From contig NZ_SMCP01000010.1 in NCBI RefSeq assembly GCF_004342725.1, positions 46,241 to 110,240 of the forward strand: a stretch of 64,000 nt of DNA, given 5' to 3'. This DNA comes from Testudinibacter aquarius. Lineage in GTDB: Bacteria > Pseudomonadota > Gammaproteobacteria > Enterobacterales > Pasteurellaceae. Within the stretch, counting starts at the first letter, position 1. Every line of letters begins with the position of its first letter. The notes beneath the pieces are model-generated. The model saw only the letters and a list, made by a program, of their open reading frames with translations. It was not told the DNA's origin and did no database searches. Both the position numbers and the translations under genes were made by a program. This document shows, in pieces, positions 37,884 through 47,397 of this stretch.

Positions 37884-38552
37884 TTATCCTGATAACGAGC
37901 CTAATAAAGTCTGAAAATCGGTGATACTTGGGTGGTTGTTAAATTGCTTTGGCGGTTGTTGCGAATCAGGTGTTGTGATGCCTAATGTGTACGCCATTTG
38001 ATTGCTTTTAGCCTGATCTAACACCGGCTCCATATCGTCAATTAACAAAGTGCGGTCGGGATTGAGCTGACAGTGTTGATATACCGATTGCCACAGTGCG
38101 CTGTGCATTTTCGGTCTTTGGAATTGGTGAGACGAGAGTAGTTGCTCGAAATAACTGCTCAGATTGCAGTTGTCCATTTTTACCTGTAGGCTAAAAGGAT
38201 GTGAATCTGTCAGTAAAATCAACTGCTTGTCTAATTTTTGCAATGACTCCAACAGCGGGTAAACTCCCGAACGCACTTGGGTGTTGAGAGCGTGCTGCCG
38301 CTGCATTTCGCGAATCGGCAAATCCAATGTTTTCGCCCAATGATCAATATCGTACCACTGCATACTGTGTTCAATATCGCGATACAGTTGTTGAATCCGG
38401 GCGTGGCAAGTTTGTGCGTCCAAGCCCTCTTTGTCGGCATAGGTTTGCGGCACCAGCTGTTTCCAAAAATAGGCATCTAAATGCAGGTCGATCAAGGTGC
38501 CGTCCAGGTCAAATAATATGGTATCGATGTTATCCCAATCGATGATTTTCAC
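37884..38552 (-). CDS. yrfG: GMP/IMP nucleotidase YrfG (HAD family)
   Basis: A 222-residue HAD hydrolase. The catalytic motif DLDGTLID is at residues 15-22, motif II LLTDS at about 111, and the metal aspartates LIDDM near 173. In E. coli YrfG dephosphorylates IMP and GMP. The gene order yrfG-hslR-(relBE)-hslO-pckA, with nudE divergent, is that of E. coli without igaA. Substrate is taken from the E. coli enzyme. Confidence 0.88.
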   Translation of the reverse strand: MKIIDWDNIDTILFDLDGTLIDLHLDAYFWKQLVPQTYADKEGLDAQTCHARIQQLYRDIEHSMQWYDIDHWAKTLDLPIREMQRQHALNTQVRSGVYPLLESLQKLDKQLILLTDSHPFSLQVKMDNCNLSSYFEQLLSSHQFQRPKMHSALWQSVYQHCQLNPDRTLLIDDMEPVLDQAKSNQMAYTLGITTPDSQQPPKQFNNHPSITDFQTLLGSLSG

Positions 38553-38748
38553 GCTTAATCCTTGTTTATGCTTTTTGTTATCATGGGTTATTGGCCGCTA
38601 AATGCCACGGACAATGTGACCGCACGTTGTCATGAAAGTGCAGCGGAAATACTCCAAAATGATGGTGTTGCTATCAACATCTTCTGGTCACCAAGCCTGA
38701 TTATATGCTATTGTTACCGGGATTTATAGTTAATCCGCAGGAGCCAGC

Positions 38749-39309
38749 ATGTGTGAAACTCGGCAAAAACCCAAAATCCTTTCTCTCTCTGTTGCTGCCA
38801 AATCGAAAATTTTTGAAATCCAAGCGGTAGACTTAGAATTTGCCAACGGTGAGCGGCGAACATTCGAACGTTTTAAACCCAGCCAGCGAAGTGCGGTCTT
38901 GGTGGTGGCAATTCACCAAGACCACTTATTATTGGTACGAGAGTATGCGGTCGGTACCGAACGTTATGAACTGGGTTTTGCCAAAGGGCTGATGGATCCG
39001 GGCGAAACGCCGCAACAAAGTGCCAACCGTGAATTGCAGGAAGAGATTGGCTTCAAAGCCGATAAATTGACATTATTGCGCACCGTAATCACCTCCCCCG
39101 GTTTTATGCATAACCCGATGCACATTTTTCTGGCTGAACAGTTAACGCCATCGTGCTTGGCCGGCGACGAGCCGGAGCCGCTAGAGCTGGTGGCGTATCC
39201 GCTCAGTGAGTTGGAGCAGCTGTTGTCACAACAGGATTTTTGTGAGGCGCGTAATCTGACCGCACTTTACCTGCTGCGCGATCATCTAGCGGCGCAATCA
39301 GAAGCATAA
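38749..39309 (+). CDS. nudE: ADP-compounds hydrolase NudE
   Basis: NudE hydrolyses ADP-ribose, NADH and diadenosine polyphosphates. The 186-residue protein has an exact Nudix box, G-x5-E-x7-REL-x-EE-x-G, at GLMDPGETPQQSANRELQEE (about residues 79-98). Divergent from yrfG with a 196-bp gap that shows no gene. cysQ follows 12 bp later, so they are probably co-transcribed, again as in many relatives. Confidence 0.92.
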   Translation: MCETRQKPKILSLSVAAKSKIFEIQAVDLEFANGERRTFERFKPSQRSAVLVVAIHQDHLLLVREYAVGTERYELGFAKGLMDPGETPQQSANRELQEEIGFKADKLTLLRTVITSPGFMHNPMHIFLAEQLTPSCLAGDEPEPLELVAYPLSELEQLLSQQDFCEARNLTALYLLRDHLAAQSEA

Positions 39310-39321
39310 ACGGCGGTTGTT

Positions 39322-40176
39322 ATGAATAAAATTATCTTGACCAACGAACTGCTGAACGCCGCCTTGTCGATTGCCAAACGGGCAGGCGAGCTGCTGTTGA
39401 CTTTTTATTATCAGGATATCGACAGTGAATTGAAGCAGGACAATACGCCGGTTACCGCCGCAGATTTGGCAGCCAGCCGTTTTTTGGTGGATGAATTGCA
39501 AGCGTTGACGCCCGGCGTGCCGGTGCTGTCGGAAGAGAGTCAAACCATTGAATTCAGCGAGCGTCGCCATTGGCAACAATATTGGTTGGTCGATCCGTTG
39601 GACGGTACACAACAGTTTTTGCAAAAGACCGATCAATTTTCAGTGCTAGTCGCCTTGGTGCAAGATCATCAGCCAACGTTGGGCATTGTCTATTCCCCGG
39701 TGCCAAGATTGGCATTTTACGCAATGGATAAATTTGGCGCCTATAAGCAGCAAAACGGCGTGATTAGTCGTTTACAAACTTGCCCCCCAAGTGATGAAGT
39801 GATTCGAATTGTTGTTGGACAGAATGTGGCGCAAGATCAGGTGTTGGCGTGTTTTCGAGATCAGTTTGAATATCAACTGTTGCGTTACGGATCCAGTGGT
39901 CTAAAAGGTGCGCTGGTGGCGGAAGGACGTAGCGATTGTTATATTCGTTTGGGCAAAACCGGTGAGTGGGACACCGCTGCGGTTGAATGTATCTTGCGTG
40001 AAACCGGCGGTAAAATCGTGGATTTATACGGCGAGCCCCTGAGCTATAATCGGCGGAATACCTTGATCAACCCTGATTTTATTATGCTAGGCAATGCGGC
40101 GTTTCCGTGGCGAAAGGTGGTGCGTTTTCAACAGCATCTTAAACCGAATGTAGAAAAACAGTGTAATAAACCGTAA
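39322..40176 (+). CDS. cysQ: 3'(2'),5'-bisphosphate nucleotidase CysQ
   Basis: CysQ removes the 3'-phosphate of PAP, a by-product of sulfate assimilation and acyl-carrier-protein loading. The 284-residue product belongs to the inositol monophosphatase superfamily. Metal motifs are SEES (about residue 70), DPLDGTQQF (about 92) and EWDTAAVECILRETGG (about 215). The family more often has DPLDGTKEF or DPLDGTNNF; the Gln-Gln form is a small deviation. Ends 123 bp before zwf. Confidence 0.88.
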   Translation: MNKIILTNELLNAALSIAKRAGELLLTFYYQDIDSELKQDNTPVTAADLAASRFLVDELQALTPGVPVLSEESQTIEFSERRHWQQYWLVDPLDGTQQFLQKTDQFSVLVALVQDHQPTLGIVYSPVPRLAFYAMDKFGAYKQQNGVISRLQTCPPSDEVIRIVVGQNVAQDQVLACFRDQFEYQLLRYGSSGLKGALVAEGRSDCYIRLGKTGEWDTAAVECILRETGGKIVDLYGEPLSYNRRNTLINPDFIMLGNAAFPWRKVVRFQQHLKPNVEKQCNKP

Positions 40177-40299
40177 ATGATCAAATGCTGAGCCTGAAAT
40201 AGACGATAAGCGTATAATAAGCGATTGACGGCAAGAATTCATCTTATTAGACTGCAATGATTGCTGATCAAAAAGGTCGTGGACCTGAAAGGATAAAAA

Positions 40300-41799
40300 A
40301 TGAAAAAACCGGACAACAACAGCCTTGTTATTTTTGGCGCTTCGGGAGATTTGACCCACCGTAAATTGATTCCCGCCTTATACCATCTGTTTAAAAATGG
40401 TCGTTTAGCAGATGATTTTGCGATTTTAGGCGTGAGCAGAACTGAATACAGTGACGCACAATATCGTGAAAAATTGAGTGACATTTTGGCAAAGAGCGAA
40501 AACATTGCAGCGGCTGAGATGGATGAGTTTTTTTCGCATGTTTATTACCAAGCGATTGATACCTCGAACGAAGCCGATTATGCCAAAGTCAAAGTGCGGT
40601 TGCAGCAGTTGGAGCAAGCGCACCATACCGGCGGCAACACGCTGTTCTATCTTTCCACGCCGCCAAGCCTGTACCCGGTGATCCCGGCGTGTCTGGCGGC
40701 GCATGGGCTGAACCACCAGAATCACGGTTGGAAACGCCTAGTGGTGGAAAAACCGTTCGGCTACGATTTGGCATCGGCAATCAGCCTCGACAGCAAACTG
40801 CATGAGGATTTTGACGAATCACAAATTTATCGGATCGACCATTATTTAGGCAAAGAAACCGTACAGAATATTTTAGTGCTGCGCTTTTCTAATGGTTTGT
40901 TTGAGCCGCTGTGGAATCGTAATTACATTGATTATGTGGAAATTACCGGGGCAGAATCGCTTGGTGTGGAAGAGCGTGGCGGCTATTACGACGGCTCCGG
41001 CGCAATGCGTGATATGTTTCAAAACCATTTGCTGCAAGTGTTGGCGATGATCGCGATGGAATCGCCAGCCGTGATCAATGCTGATGCGATGCGTAATGAA
41101 GTGGTGAAAGTGCTGCAAAGCCTGCATCCGCTGAGTGATGAAGACTTGGAAAAATATCTGGTACTGGGGCAATACACCGGTGCTAAAGTGCGTGGCGAAT
41201 ACCAAAATGGTTATCGCGAAGAAAAAGGCGTTGATCCGCAATCGCGCACCGAAACCTATATGGCACTGAAATTGAAGATCGACAACTGGCGTTGGAGCGG
41301 CGTGCCGTTTTATATCCGTACCGGCAAACGGCTGCCGACTCGGGTGACTGAAGTGGTGATTCACTTTAAGAAAACCCCACATCCGGTGTTCAGCACCAAT
41401 GCACCAGAGAATAAATTGATTATCCGCATTCAACCGAATGAAGGAATCGTGATGAGTTTCGGCTTAAAAAATCCGGGTTCCGGATTTGAAGCCAAAGAGG
41501 TATCGATGGATTTTCATTATCAGGACTTGGCGGATAAGAATATTCTGGATGCTTACGAACGCTTGCTGCTGGATTCACTGTTGGGAGACGCAACCCTGTT
41601 TTCTCGCAGTGATGCGGTGCGAGCCTGTTGGAAATTTGTCCAACCGATATTGGATTACAAAGCCAATAACCCAAAACTATATGGATACGCCAGCGGAACT
41701 TGGGGGCCACAAGAAGCAGATTTTATGATGGAATCCAAAAACCGCAGTTGGCGTTTCCCGTGTAAAAATTTAACGAATACGGAATATTGTGAGTTATAA
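40300..41799 (+). CDS. zwf: Glucose-6-phosphate 1-dehydrogenase
   Basis: First enzyme of the oxidative pentose phosphate pathway, making NADPH and 6-phosphogluconolactone. The 499-residue product has the coenzyme-binding start [18 protein letters not shown], the active-site signature [13 protein letters not shown] (about residue 177) and the RTGKRLP segment. ATG 40300 follows AAAGGA. pgl starts one base after its stop, and gnd is next, so all three steps of the oxidative branch are side by side. Confidence 0.97.
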   Translation: MKKPDNNSLVIFGASGDLTHRKLIPALYHLFKNGRLADDFAILGVSRTEYSDAQYREKLSDILAKSENIAAAEMDEFFSHVYYQAIDTSNEADYAKVKVRLQQLEQAHHTGGNTLFYLSTPPSLYPVIPACLAAHGLNHQNHGWKRLVVEKPFGYDLASAISLDSKLHEDFDESQIYRIDHYLGKETVQNILVLRFSNGLFEPLWNRNYIDYVEITGAESLGVEERGGYYDGSGAMRDMFQNHLLQVLAMIAMESPAVINADAMRNEVVKVLQSLHPLSDEDLEKYLVLGQYTGAKVRGEYQNGYREEKGVDPQSRTETYMALKLKIDNWRWSGVPFYIRTGKRLPTRVTEVVIHFKKTPHPVFSTNAPENKLIIRIQPNEGIVMSFGLKNPGSGFEAKEVSMDFHYQDLADKNILDAYERLLLDSLLGDATLFSRSDAVRACWKFVQPILDYKANNPKLYGYASGTWGPQEADFMMESKNRSWRFPCKNLTNTEYCEL

Positions 41800-41800
41800 C

Positions 41801-42514
41801 ATGAATTATATTACTTTTGCAGACGCACAAAGTGCGGTAGAGAAGATAGCCGAAGCATTTTTAACCTATAGTCAACAAGCCAAGCCGGTGCATATTTCGC
41901 TGTCCGGTGGCAGCACCCCGAAGTTGTTGTTTAAAACGTTGGCGGAACAGTATGCCGACAAAATCAATTGGCAAAATCTGCATTTCTGGTGGGGTGACGA
42001 GCGTTGCGTTGCGCCGGACGATGAAGAGAGCAACTACGGTGAAGTGCAGCGTTTACTGTTCGATCATATTCAGATTCCGGCGGAGAATATCCACCGCATT
42101 CGTGGCGAAGACGATCCGGAAGCCGAAGCCAAACGCTTTGCCGACGAAATGCTGGCGTTGCTGCCAAAAAACAGTGCCGGTGTACCGGAATTTGATTGGA
42201 TTATTTTAGGTATGGGGCCGGACGGTCACACCGCCTCACTGTTTCCGCTGCAAGTGGATTTTGCCACAACAGAGTTGACCATTGTGGCGAAGCAGCCGCA
42301 ATCAGGGCAACTACGGGTGTCCAAATCTGCTTACCTTATCGAAAATGCGAAACGCCTGACCTATTTGGTCACCGGCGCCAGTAAAGCTGATTTGTTGCAT
42401 GAAATTCAACAGGCAGGCGAGAACGAGTTGCCCTATCCGGCGGCTAGGATCAAGGCGAATAACGGCAATACCGAATGGTATTTAGATGCTGATGCGGCAT
42501 CGCAGTTACAGTAA
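41801..42514 (+). CDS. pgl: 6-phosphogluconolactonase
   Basis: Hydrolyses 6-phosphogluconolactone, the second step of the branch. The 237-residue product is of the DevB/Pgl type, with SLSGGSTPKLLF (about residue 36), WWGDERCV (about 62) and GMGPDGHTASLFP (about 135). ATG 41801 lies one base after the zwf stop; a GTG at 41789 is in frame but less likely. Uptake signals encode SAV near the N-terminus. Confidence 0.95.
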   Translation: MNYITFADAQSAVEKIAEAFLTYSQQAKPVHISLSGGSTPKLLFKTLAEQYADKINWQNLHFWWGDERCVAPDDEESNYGEVQRLLFDHIQIPAENIHRIRGEDDPEAEAKRFADEMLALLPKNSAGVPEFDWIILGMGPDGHTASLFPLQVDFATTELTIVAKQPQSGQLRVSKSAYLIENAKRLTYLVTGASKADLLHEIQQAGENELPYPAARIKANNGNTEWYLDADAASQLQ

Positions 42515-42624
42515 TTTAACCGAGATATAGTGAAATAATTGTAGGGGTGGATTGCATCTGCCCATTTACAAAATGCGGTATAACATATTAATCAACAATT
42601 TTAGCAAACTAAAAGGAAACAAAT

Positions 42625-44073
42625 ATGAAAGGTGATATCGGCGTAATCGGACTTGCAGTCATGGGGCAAAACCTGATTCTGAATATGAACGATCACGGCT
42701 TCAAGGTGGTGGCTTACAACCGCACCACCAGCAAAGTGGACGAATTTTTGCAAGGGGCGGCAAAAGGAACCAATATTATCGGCGCTTATTCATTGCAGGA
42801 TTTAGCCGATAAACTGGAAAAACCGCGTAAAGTGATGTTGATGGTACGTGCCGGTGAAGTGGTCGATCAATTTATCGACAGCCTGTTACCGCACTTGGAA
42901 CAGGGCGATATCATCATTGACGGCGGCAACTCCAATTATCCGGACACCAACCGCCGCGTAAAAGATTTGGCGGCTAAAGGCATTCGCTTTATCGGCGCCG
43001 GCGTATCCGGCGGCGAAGAAGGCGCACGTTTCGGACCGTCCATCATGCCGGGCGGCAACGAAGAAGCGTGGCAATATGTGAAACCAATCCTGCAAGCGAT
43101 TTCCGCCAAAACCAAAGACGGTGAACCGTGCTGCGACTGGGTCGGTAAAGAAGGCGCCGGGCATTTCGTGAAAATGGTGCACAACGGTATTGAATATGGC
43201 GATATGCAGTTGATTTGCGAAGCTTACCAATTCCTGAAAGAGGGTTTGGGCTTAAGTTATGACCAATTGCACCACGTGTTCAGTAAGTGGAACAAAACCG
43301 AGCTGGACAGCTATCTGATCGAAATCACCGCCGATATTCTCGGTTATCGTGATGAAAACGGCGAACCGTTGGTAGAAAAAATTCTGGATACCGCCGGGCA
43401 AAAAGGCACCGGCAAATGGACCGGTATCAACGCATTGGACTTAGGTATTCCGTTGACCTTGATCAGTGAAGCGGTATTCGCCCGGTGCGTGTCGGCATTC
43501 AAAGAACAGCGTGTCGAAAACCAAGCGTTGTTCAATAAGCAGATCGGCACGGTTACAGGCGATAAAGCACAATGGATCGAAGCGGTACGCAAAGCACTAC
43601 TTGCCTCAAAAATTATCTCTTATGCGCAAGGCTTTATGCTGATTCGTGAAGCGTCAGAAAATAATAATTGGGATCTGAACTATGGCAATACCGCACTTTT
43701 ATGGCGCGAAGGCTGTATTATCCGCAGTGCGTTCTTGGGCAATATCCGTGATGCTTACGAGACTAATCCGAATCTGCAATTCTTGGGTGCTGACAGCTAT
43801 TTCAAAACTATTTTGGAAAATGCGTTGCCGGAATGGCGTAAAGTCGTGGCGAAATCCATTGAGATCGGCTTGCCAATGCCGTGTATGGCGTCGGCCATCA
43901 CGTTCTTAGACGGCTACACCAGCGCCCGTTTGCCCGCAAACCTGCTACAAGCACAGCGTGACTACTTCGGCGCGCACACTTACGAGCGCACCGACCGACC
44001 ACGCGGCGAGTTTTTCCACACTAACTGGACCGGCAAAGGCGGCGACATCGCTTCTACGACTTATGAAGTGTAG
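42625..44073 (+). CDS. gnd: 6-phosphogluconate dehydrogenase (decarboxylating)
   Basis: Third step of the oxidative branch, giving ribulose-5-phosphate, CO2 and NADPH. The 482-residue product has the Rossmann start IGVIGLAVMGQNL with NRTTSKVD (NADP phosphate contact), the catalytic-Lys region EGAGHFVKMVHNGIEYGDMQ (about residues 174-193) and ILDTAGQKGTGKWT. AAAGGA precedes the ATG. Length is typical of the long, dimeric class. Confidence 0.97.
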   Translation: MKGDIGVIGLAVMGQNLILNMNDHGFKVVAYNRTTSKVDEFLQGAAKGTNIIGAYSLQDLADKLEKPRKVMLMVRAGEVVDQFIDSLLPHLEQGDIIIDGGNSNYPDTNRRVKDLAAKGIRFIGAGVSGGEEGARFGPSIMPGGNEEAWQYVKPILQAISAKTKDGEPCCDWVGKEGAGHFVKMVHNGIEYGDMQLICEAYQFLKEGLGLSYDQLHHVFSKWNKTELDSYLIEITADILGYRDENGEPLVEKILDTAGQKGTGKWTGINALDLGIPLTLISEAVFARCVSAFKEQRVENQALFNKQIGTVTGDKAQWIEAVRKALLASKIISYAQGFMLIREASENNNWDLNYGNTALLWREGCIIRSAFLGNIRDAYETNPNLQFLGADSYFKTILENALPEWRKVVAKSIEIGLPMPCMASAITFLDGYTSARLPANLLQAQRDYFGAHTYERTDRPRGEFFHTNWTGKGGDIASTTYEV

Positions 44074-44103
44074 TCACTGATTAATATTGGAAATAAAATT
44101 ATA

Positions 44104-44139
44104 ATAGTAGCTGTGTTTCTGTGGCAACACAGCTACTAT
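44104..44139. promoter_or_regulatory. 14-bp inverted repeat before the second toxin-antitoxin pair
   Basis: ATAGTAGCTGTGTT (44104-44117), 8-nt spacer, AACACAGCTACTAT (44126-44139). Perfect arms without a following T-run. It may end gnd, or be the operator of the small operon that starts at 44160. Confidence 0.55.
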
Positions 44140-44159
44140 AATTAAAAACGGAGGCTTGT

Positions 44160-44342
44160 ATGCTGATAAAAGAAAAAGGATATGATGAATATCTGGCTGA
44201 AAAAATTGCAGCGGGGCGGGCGGATATTGCAGCTGGCCGTATTGTTACACTCGAAGAGGCAGAATTACTAACACTTGAGATTGTTGAACGGGTTGCGAAT
44301 GAGGAAGCAGAGTTTGAACAAAATATCAAAGCGTTCGCTTAA
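44160..44342 (+). CDS. Putative antitoxin
   Basis: A 60-residue, acidic, mostly helical protein (GYDEYLAEKIAAGRADIAAGR, then ILTLEEAELLTLEIVE-like pattern). It has no clear DNA-binding fold visible at the N-terminus. The stop lies inside the following RelE/ParE-like gene, and size, charge and order match an antitoxin gene. A ribosome site GGAGG precedes the ATG. The call depends mainly on its partner. Confidence 0.6.
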   Translation: MLIKEKGYDEYLAEKIAAGRADIAAGRIVTLEEAELLTLEIVERVANEEAEFEQNIKAFA

Positions 44343-44610
44343 TTTTTCTGTTCGAGCATTAACTGAATTAGAGGATATTCTCACTAGTGTTGGTGAATAT
44401 ACCAATTCTGCGCGAAGTGTTGCAAAATTACGGTCACTTTTTTTTGAAAAATTTGATTTTATTTCAGAATTTCCGAAAGCCTATAAAGTGCAGTCTGACG
44501 GTAGCCGATACGCTTTTTGTCAACGCTATCGGATTGTTTATGAATACAATGAGGTGGAAAATAACGTATTCATTTTGACCGTGTTACACAGCCTGAAAAA
44601 ATATCCATAG
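44299..44610 (+). CDS. Putative ParE/RelE-superfamily toxin
   Basis: About 103 residues, overlapping the antitoxin gene in another frame. The core FSVRALTELEDILTSVGEYTNS-type start is the helical hairpin of ParE toxins, and the end RYRIVYEYNEVENNVFILTVLHSLKKYP is the typical beta-sheet with VLH motif. ATG 44299 is the first ATG; a TTG at 44275 is also in frame. Whether it acts on gyrase or mRNA is unknown. Confidence 0.68.
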   Translation: MRKQSLNKISKRSLNFSVRALTELEDILTSVGEYTNSARSVAKLRSLFFEKFDFISEFPKAYKVQSDGSRYAFCQRYRIVYEYNEVENNVFILTVLHSLKKYP

Positions 44611-44729
44611 CGTAAACAATGACATTATCTATTATTTCCCAATAGAAAATCATCCATCAACAAAACCGCACTTTATTTCCTATTGGTTGATTCATATACT
44701 TCGAAGATACAAATTCACAAGGAGTTAAT

Positions 44730-45512
44730 ATGAACAACAAAATGCCGGCGATTTTTATCGGTCACGGTTCGCCCATGTTGGCGATTCAAGACAACCCATT
44801 CACCCCAAAATGGCGTCAAGCCGCACAGGCAATGCCGAAACCGAAAGCGATTTTGGTGATCTCTGCCCACTGGATCTCGATGGGGGTGGCAGAAACCGCG
44901 GCCTCCAATCCAGAGCTGATCTATGATTTTTACGGTTTTCCGGAGGCGCTGTATCAAGTGCAATATCCGGTGCCGGGCGCTCCGGCGTTGGCGGCACAAG
45001 TGAAAGATTTGGTGAACAATCCGAATATCAGTCTTGATATGGAACAAGGCTTGGATCACGGCACTTGGGCGGTGTTGAAACAGATGTATCCGGCGGCGGA
45101 CATTCCGGTGGTGCAACTCAGTTTGGGCGGACGTTTGACAATGCAGCAGCATCTCGAACTGGCAAAATAGCTAAAATCGCTGCGGGAACAGGGGGTGTTG
45201 ATTCTAGGCAGCGGCAACTTGATCCACAATTTGCGCCTAATCGACTGGCAGCGCCCAGATCAACTGTTCGGGTATGACTGGGCGCAGCGCGCGCAACAAA
45301 CCTTATTGGATTTGATCCGTTCGGGCGATTTGCAAGCCCTCGTGAATTACCACACTTTAGGCGAGGACGTGCAAAAAGCGATTCCGACACCGGAGCACTA
45401 TCTACCGTTGTTGTATATTTTGGCGCTGCAACAGTCGGAGGATAAGCTAACGATTTTCAACACCGATTTTGTTGGTGGCTCGTTGGATATGACCTGCGTT
45501 CAAGTCGGGTAA
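44730..45512 (+). pseudogene. ygiD: 4,5-DOPA extradiol dioxygenase-family gene (ygiD) with in-frame TAG
   Basis: The frame reads as a YgiD-like protein (PAIFIGHGSPML, VISAHWISMG, LDHGTWAVLKQMYP) up to a TAG at 45168-45170, then continues in the same frame without a break (LKSLREQGVLILGSGNLIHNLR, in parts, and PTPEHYLPLLYILAL) to the stop at 45512. Total length about 260 codons is that of E. coli YgiD. The metal ligands (His near 13, His near 47, and the later His in NLIHNL) fall on both sides of the stop, so the 146-residue fragment should be inactive. A single C to T change in a CAG codon would explain it. Read-through or a sequencing error are possible. Confidence 0.85.
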
Positions 45513-45526
45513 TCTCAAGTTGATGT

Positions 45527-45552
45527 CAAAGTGCGGTTTATACCGCACTTTG
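45527..45552. terminator. Uptake-signal hairpin after ygiD
   Basis: CAAAGTGCGGT (45527-45537), TTAT, ACCGCACTTTG (45542-45552), an 11-bp perfect stem. Only a weak T-rich tail. Confidence 0.7.
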
Positions 45553-45656
45553 TGCTTAGATTTAATGTTTATCTTGAAAATAGAAAAGATTATTGATTTT
45601 TAATTAAGTTATCACATAGAATACTAAATATTATTTATCAACAAAAGGAAAGCAAT

Positions 45657-45938
45657 ATGTTAAAAATCAATCAATATTTCGACGGCAAAGTAGCCTCAAT
45701 CGGGTTGCAAACCGAAACCTTACCGGCAACGGTCGGGGTGATGTCGGTCGGTGAATACACCTTCGGCACCAGCCAGTTTGAAACCATGACAGTGATCAGC
45801 GGCGCCCTAACCGTTAAGCTGCCACAAAGTGATGAATGGCAAACATTCACAGCCGGGGAAACCTTTACCGTCGATGCCAACCAATCGTTTGATCTGAAAG
45901 TCGCAGTCGAAACCGCCTATTTCTGTACTTACGGCTAA
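45657..45938 (+). CDS. ppnP: Pyrimidine/purine nucleoside phosphorylase PpnP
   Basis: PpnP (YaiE) is a small cupin-fold enzyme that splits many nucleosides with phosphate. The 93-residue product matches the family in length and pattern: the opening [14 protein letters not shown], a central [24 protein letters not shown] segment, and [17 protein letters not shown] at the end. AAAGGAAAG precedes the ATG. It stands alone between two uptake-signal sites. Confidence 0.9.
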   Translation: MLKINQYFDGKVASIGLQTETLPATVGVMSVGEYTFGTSQFETMTVISGALTVKLPQSDEWQTFTAGETFTVDANQSFDLKVAVETAYFCTYG

Positions 45939-46304
45939 TTAACAGACCGCACTTTTAACCATCATCGGCACCGCTAAGATGCCGATTTTTTATCTTTTAA
46001 TGCCTTATTGTTTTCGAAAACAGGTTGAGCGCCACGATCATGCTCGGCGCGAAATGAGTGAATTCCGTGAGGCTTTCAGCATCGAGGTCGCAATAATTTC
46101 AGAGACAATTGCGATAAACAAAGATCAAAATCCCCTATTATGTAAAAAGGGGGACTTTGCAGCAGTGTAACATCGGATGATTTCTTTTGGGTTGATAATA
46201 CGTTTCTTTTTCTTGGGTTGTTCCGCCAATCAGGAAAACTATAATGACCGCACTTTTGCTAGTAACCCTTTTTACTTTTTATTTTGATATTAAGAGAGAA
46301 ACTG
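45939..46304. other. Intergenic stretch with element remnant
   Basis: No supported gene. It holds uptake signals at about 45945 and 46245 and a degenerate copy of the inverted-repeat element end (46114-46137), followed by CCCCT and AGGGG arms at about 46132-46152. The doxX promoter should be in the last 100 bp. Confidence 0.5.
46114..46137. repeat. Degenerate end of the inverted-repeat element
   Basis: ATAAACAAAGATCAA (46114-46128) is identical to the element end at 26305-26319; the next nine bases match in six, ending CCCTA. The opposite end is not found nearby. Confidence 0.5.
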
Positions 46305-46712
46305 ATGAACAATAAATTAAATTCCTATGCACCTTATGCTTTAGCCCTATTACGCATTATCGCCGCCTATATGTTTATTTGGCACGGTACGGCGAAGTTT
46401 TTCGAATATCCGGTTTCGATGACCGGCGGTAACGGCGGCGTGGCACTGTTTTCCCAATATGGTTTGGCCGGTGTGTTGGAAATCGGCGGTGGCATTTTGC
46501 TGGCGCTGGGACTGTTCACTCGCCCGGTGGCATTCCTGCTGTCCGGCCAAATGGCAGTAGCCTATTTCATGGTGCACGGTGCCGCTGGCAATATCTTGAT
46601 GCCGTTGTTGAATCAAGGTGAATTAGCGGCACTGTATTCGGTAGTATTTTTCTACTTTGTGTTTGCCGGCCCGGGCGCATTAGCATTGGACAATAAAATT
46701 TGTAAAAAATAA
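46305..46712 (+). CDS. DoxX-family membrane protein
   Basis: A 135-residue protein with four membrane helices. It shows the DoxX pattern: ALLRIIAAYMFIWHGTAKF near the start, GVLEIGGGILLALGLFTRP in the middle and AVAYFMVHG. DoxX proteins are widespread and poorly defined; some link to redox stress. ATG 46305 follows GAGAGAAA. A terminator follows at 46734. Confidence 0.83.
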   Translation: MNNKLNSYAPYALALLRIIAAYMFIWHGTAKFFEYPVSMTGGNGGVALFSQYGLAGVLEIGGGILLALGLFTRPVAFLLSGQMAVAYFMVHGAAGNILMPLLNQGELAALYSVVFFYFVFAGPGALALDNKICKK

Positions 46713-46733
46713 TTGCTTGTTGATGTTCAAACC

Positions 46734-46766
46734 ACCCGTTCGGTTAACGCCGTACGGGTTTTTTTG
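46734..46766 (+). terminator. Terminator after doxX-family gene
   Basis: ACCCGT (46734-46739) pairs with ACGGGT (46754-46759), with CGG/CCG pairing inside, followed by seven T. Confidence 0.85.
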
Positions 46767-46805
46767 TTATAGTCAGCAGCTGAATTGCAACGATGGAGAG
46801 AGAAT

Positions 46806-47297
46806 ATGTCATTAACAACTTTTCAACAACTGACCGCACTTTTGCATCAACAACAAGCACGTTATCGTATGGTTGAGCATCCAGCCTGCGGCAAGTCGGA
46901 AGAAGTCGCCAAGGTGCGTGGCACTGAATTAGGACAAGGCGCAAAAGCGTTATTGTGTGTGGTGAAAGGGCAAGGTACAAAGCAGTGGGTTTTAGCCATT
47001 TTACCGGCGGATAAGCAGGCGGATTTATCTCGCTTGGCAACCGCACTTGGTGGTTTGCGTGCGGCACTTGCCAGCCCGAAAGAGGTTAGCGAACTGACTG
47101 ATTGTGTCTTTGGTGCGATTCCACCTTTCAGTTTTCATCCAGAATTAAAACTGGTTGCCGACCGCAGCTTGTTTGAGCGTTATAGCGAGCTGGCATTTAA
47201 TGCCGGCACGTTGGAAAACTCAGTTATCCTCAACACTGAAGACTATCGTCGAATTGCCGCTCCTCAGCTGTTGGATTTCGTACAAAGTGCGGTTTAA
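46806..47297 (+). CDS. yeaK: YbaK/YeaK-type aminoacyl-tRNA deacylase
   Basis: A 163-residue protein of the YbaK/ProRS-INS editing family, which clears mischarged tRNA in trans. It follows E. coli YeaK closely: RGTELGQGAKALLCVVKG, LAILPADKQADLSRLA, LASPKEVSELTDCVFGAIPPFSF (in parts) and the SVILNTEDYRRIA end. The conserved lysine of the editing site is in GAKAL. ATG 46806 follows GGAGAGAG. The misacylated species it acts on in this organism is not known. Confidence 0.88.
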   Translation: MSLTTFQQLTALLHQQQARYRMVEHPACGKSEEVAKVRGTELGQGAKALLCVVKGQGTKQWVLAILPADKQADLSRLATALGGLRAALASPKEVSELTDCVFGAIPPFSFHPELKLVADRSLFERYSELAFNAGTLENSVILNTEDYRRIAAPQLLDFVQSAV

Positions 47298-47397
47298 TTT
47301 TATAAATCTGTTTTCCGCTACAGAAAAAATGTAAATTAGGCTATAATTAGTGCTCGAATTTCACTCACTTTCATCTTAATCTGTAAAGGAAATTACC

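Noticed and set aside
38583..38729. 48-codon frame between yrfG and nudE
   Set aside because: No ribosome site and no recognisable pattern; it lies in a divergent promoter region.
45979..46170. 63-codon frame between ppnP and the doxX-family gene
   Set aside because: It has no ribosome site and overlaps the element remnant.
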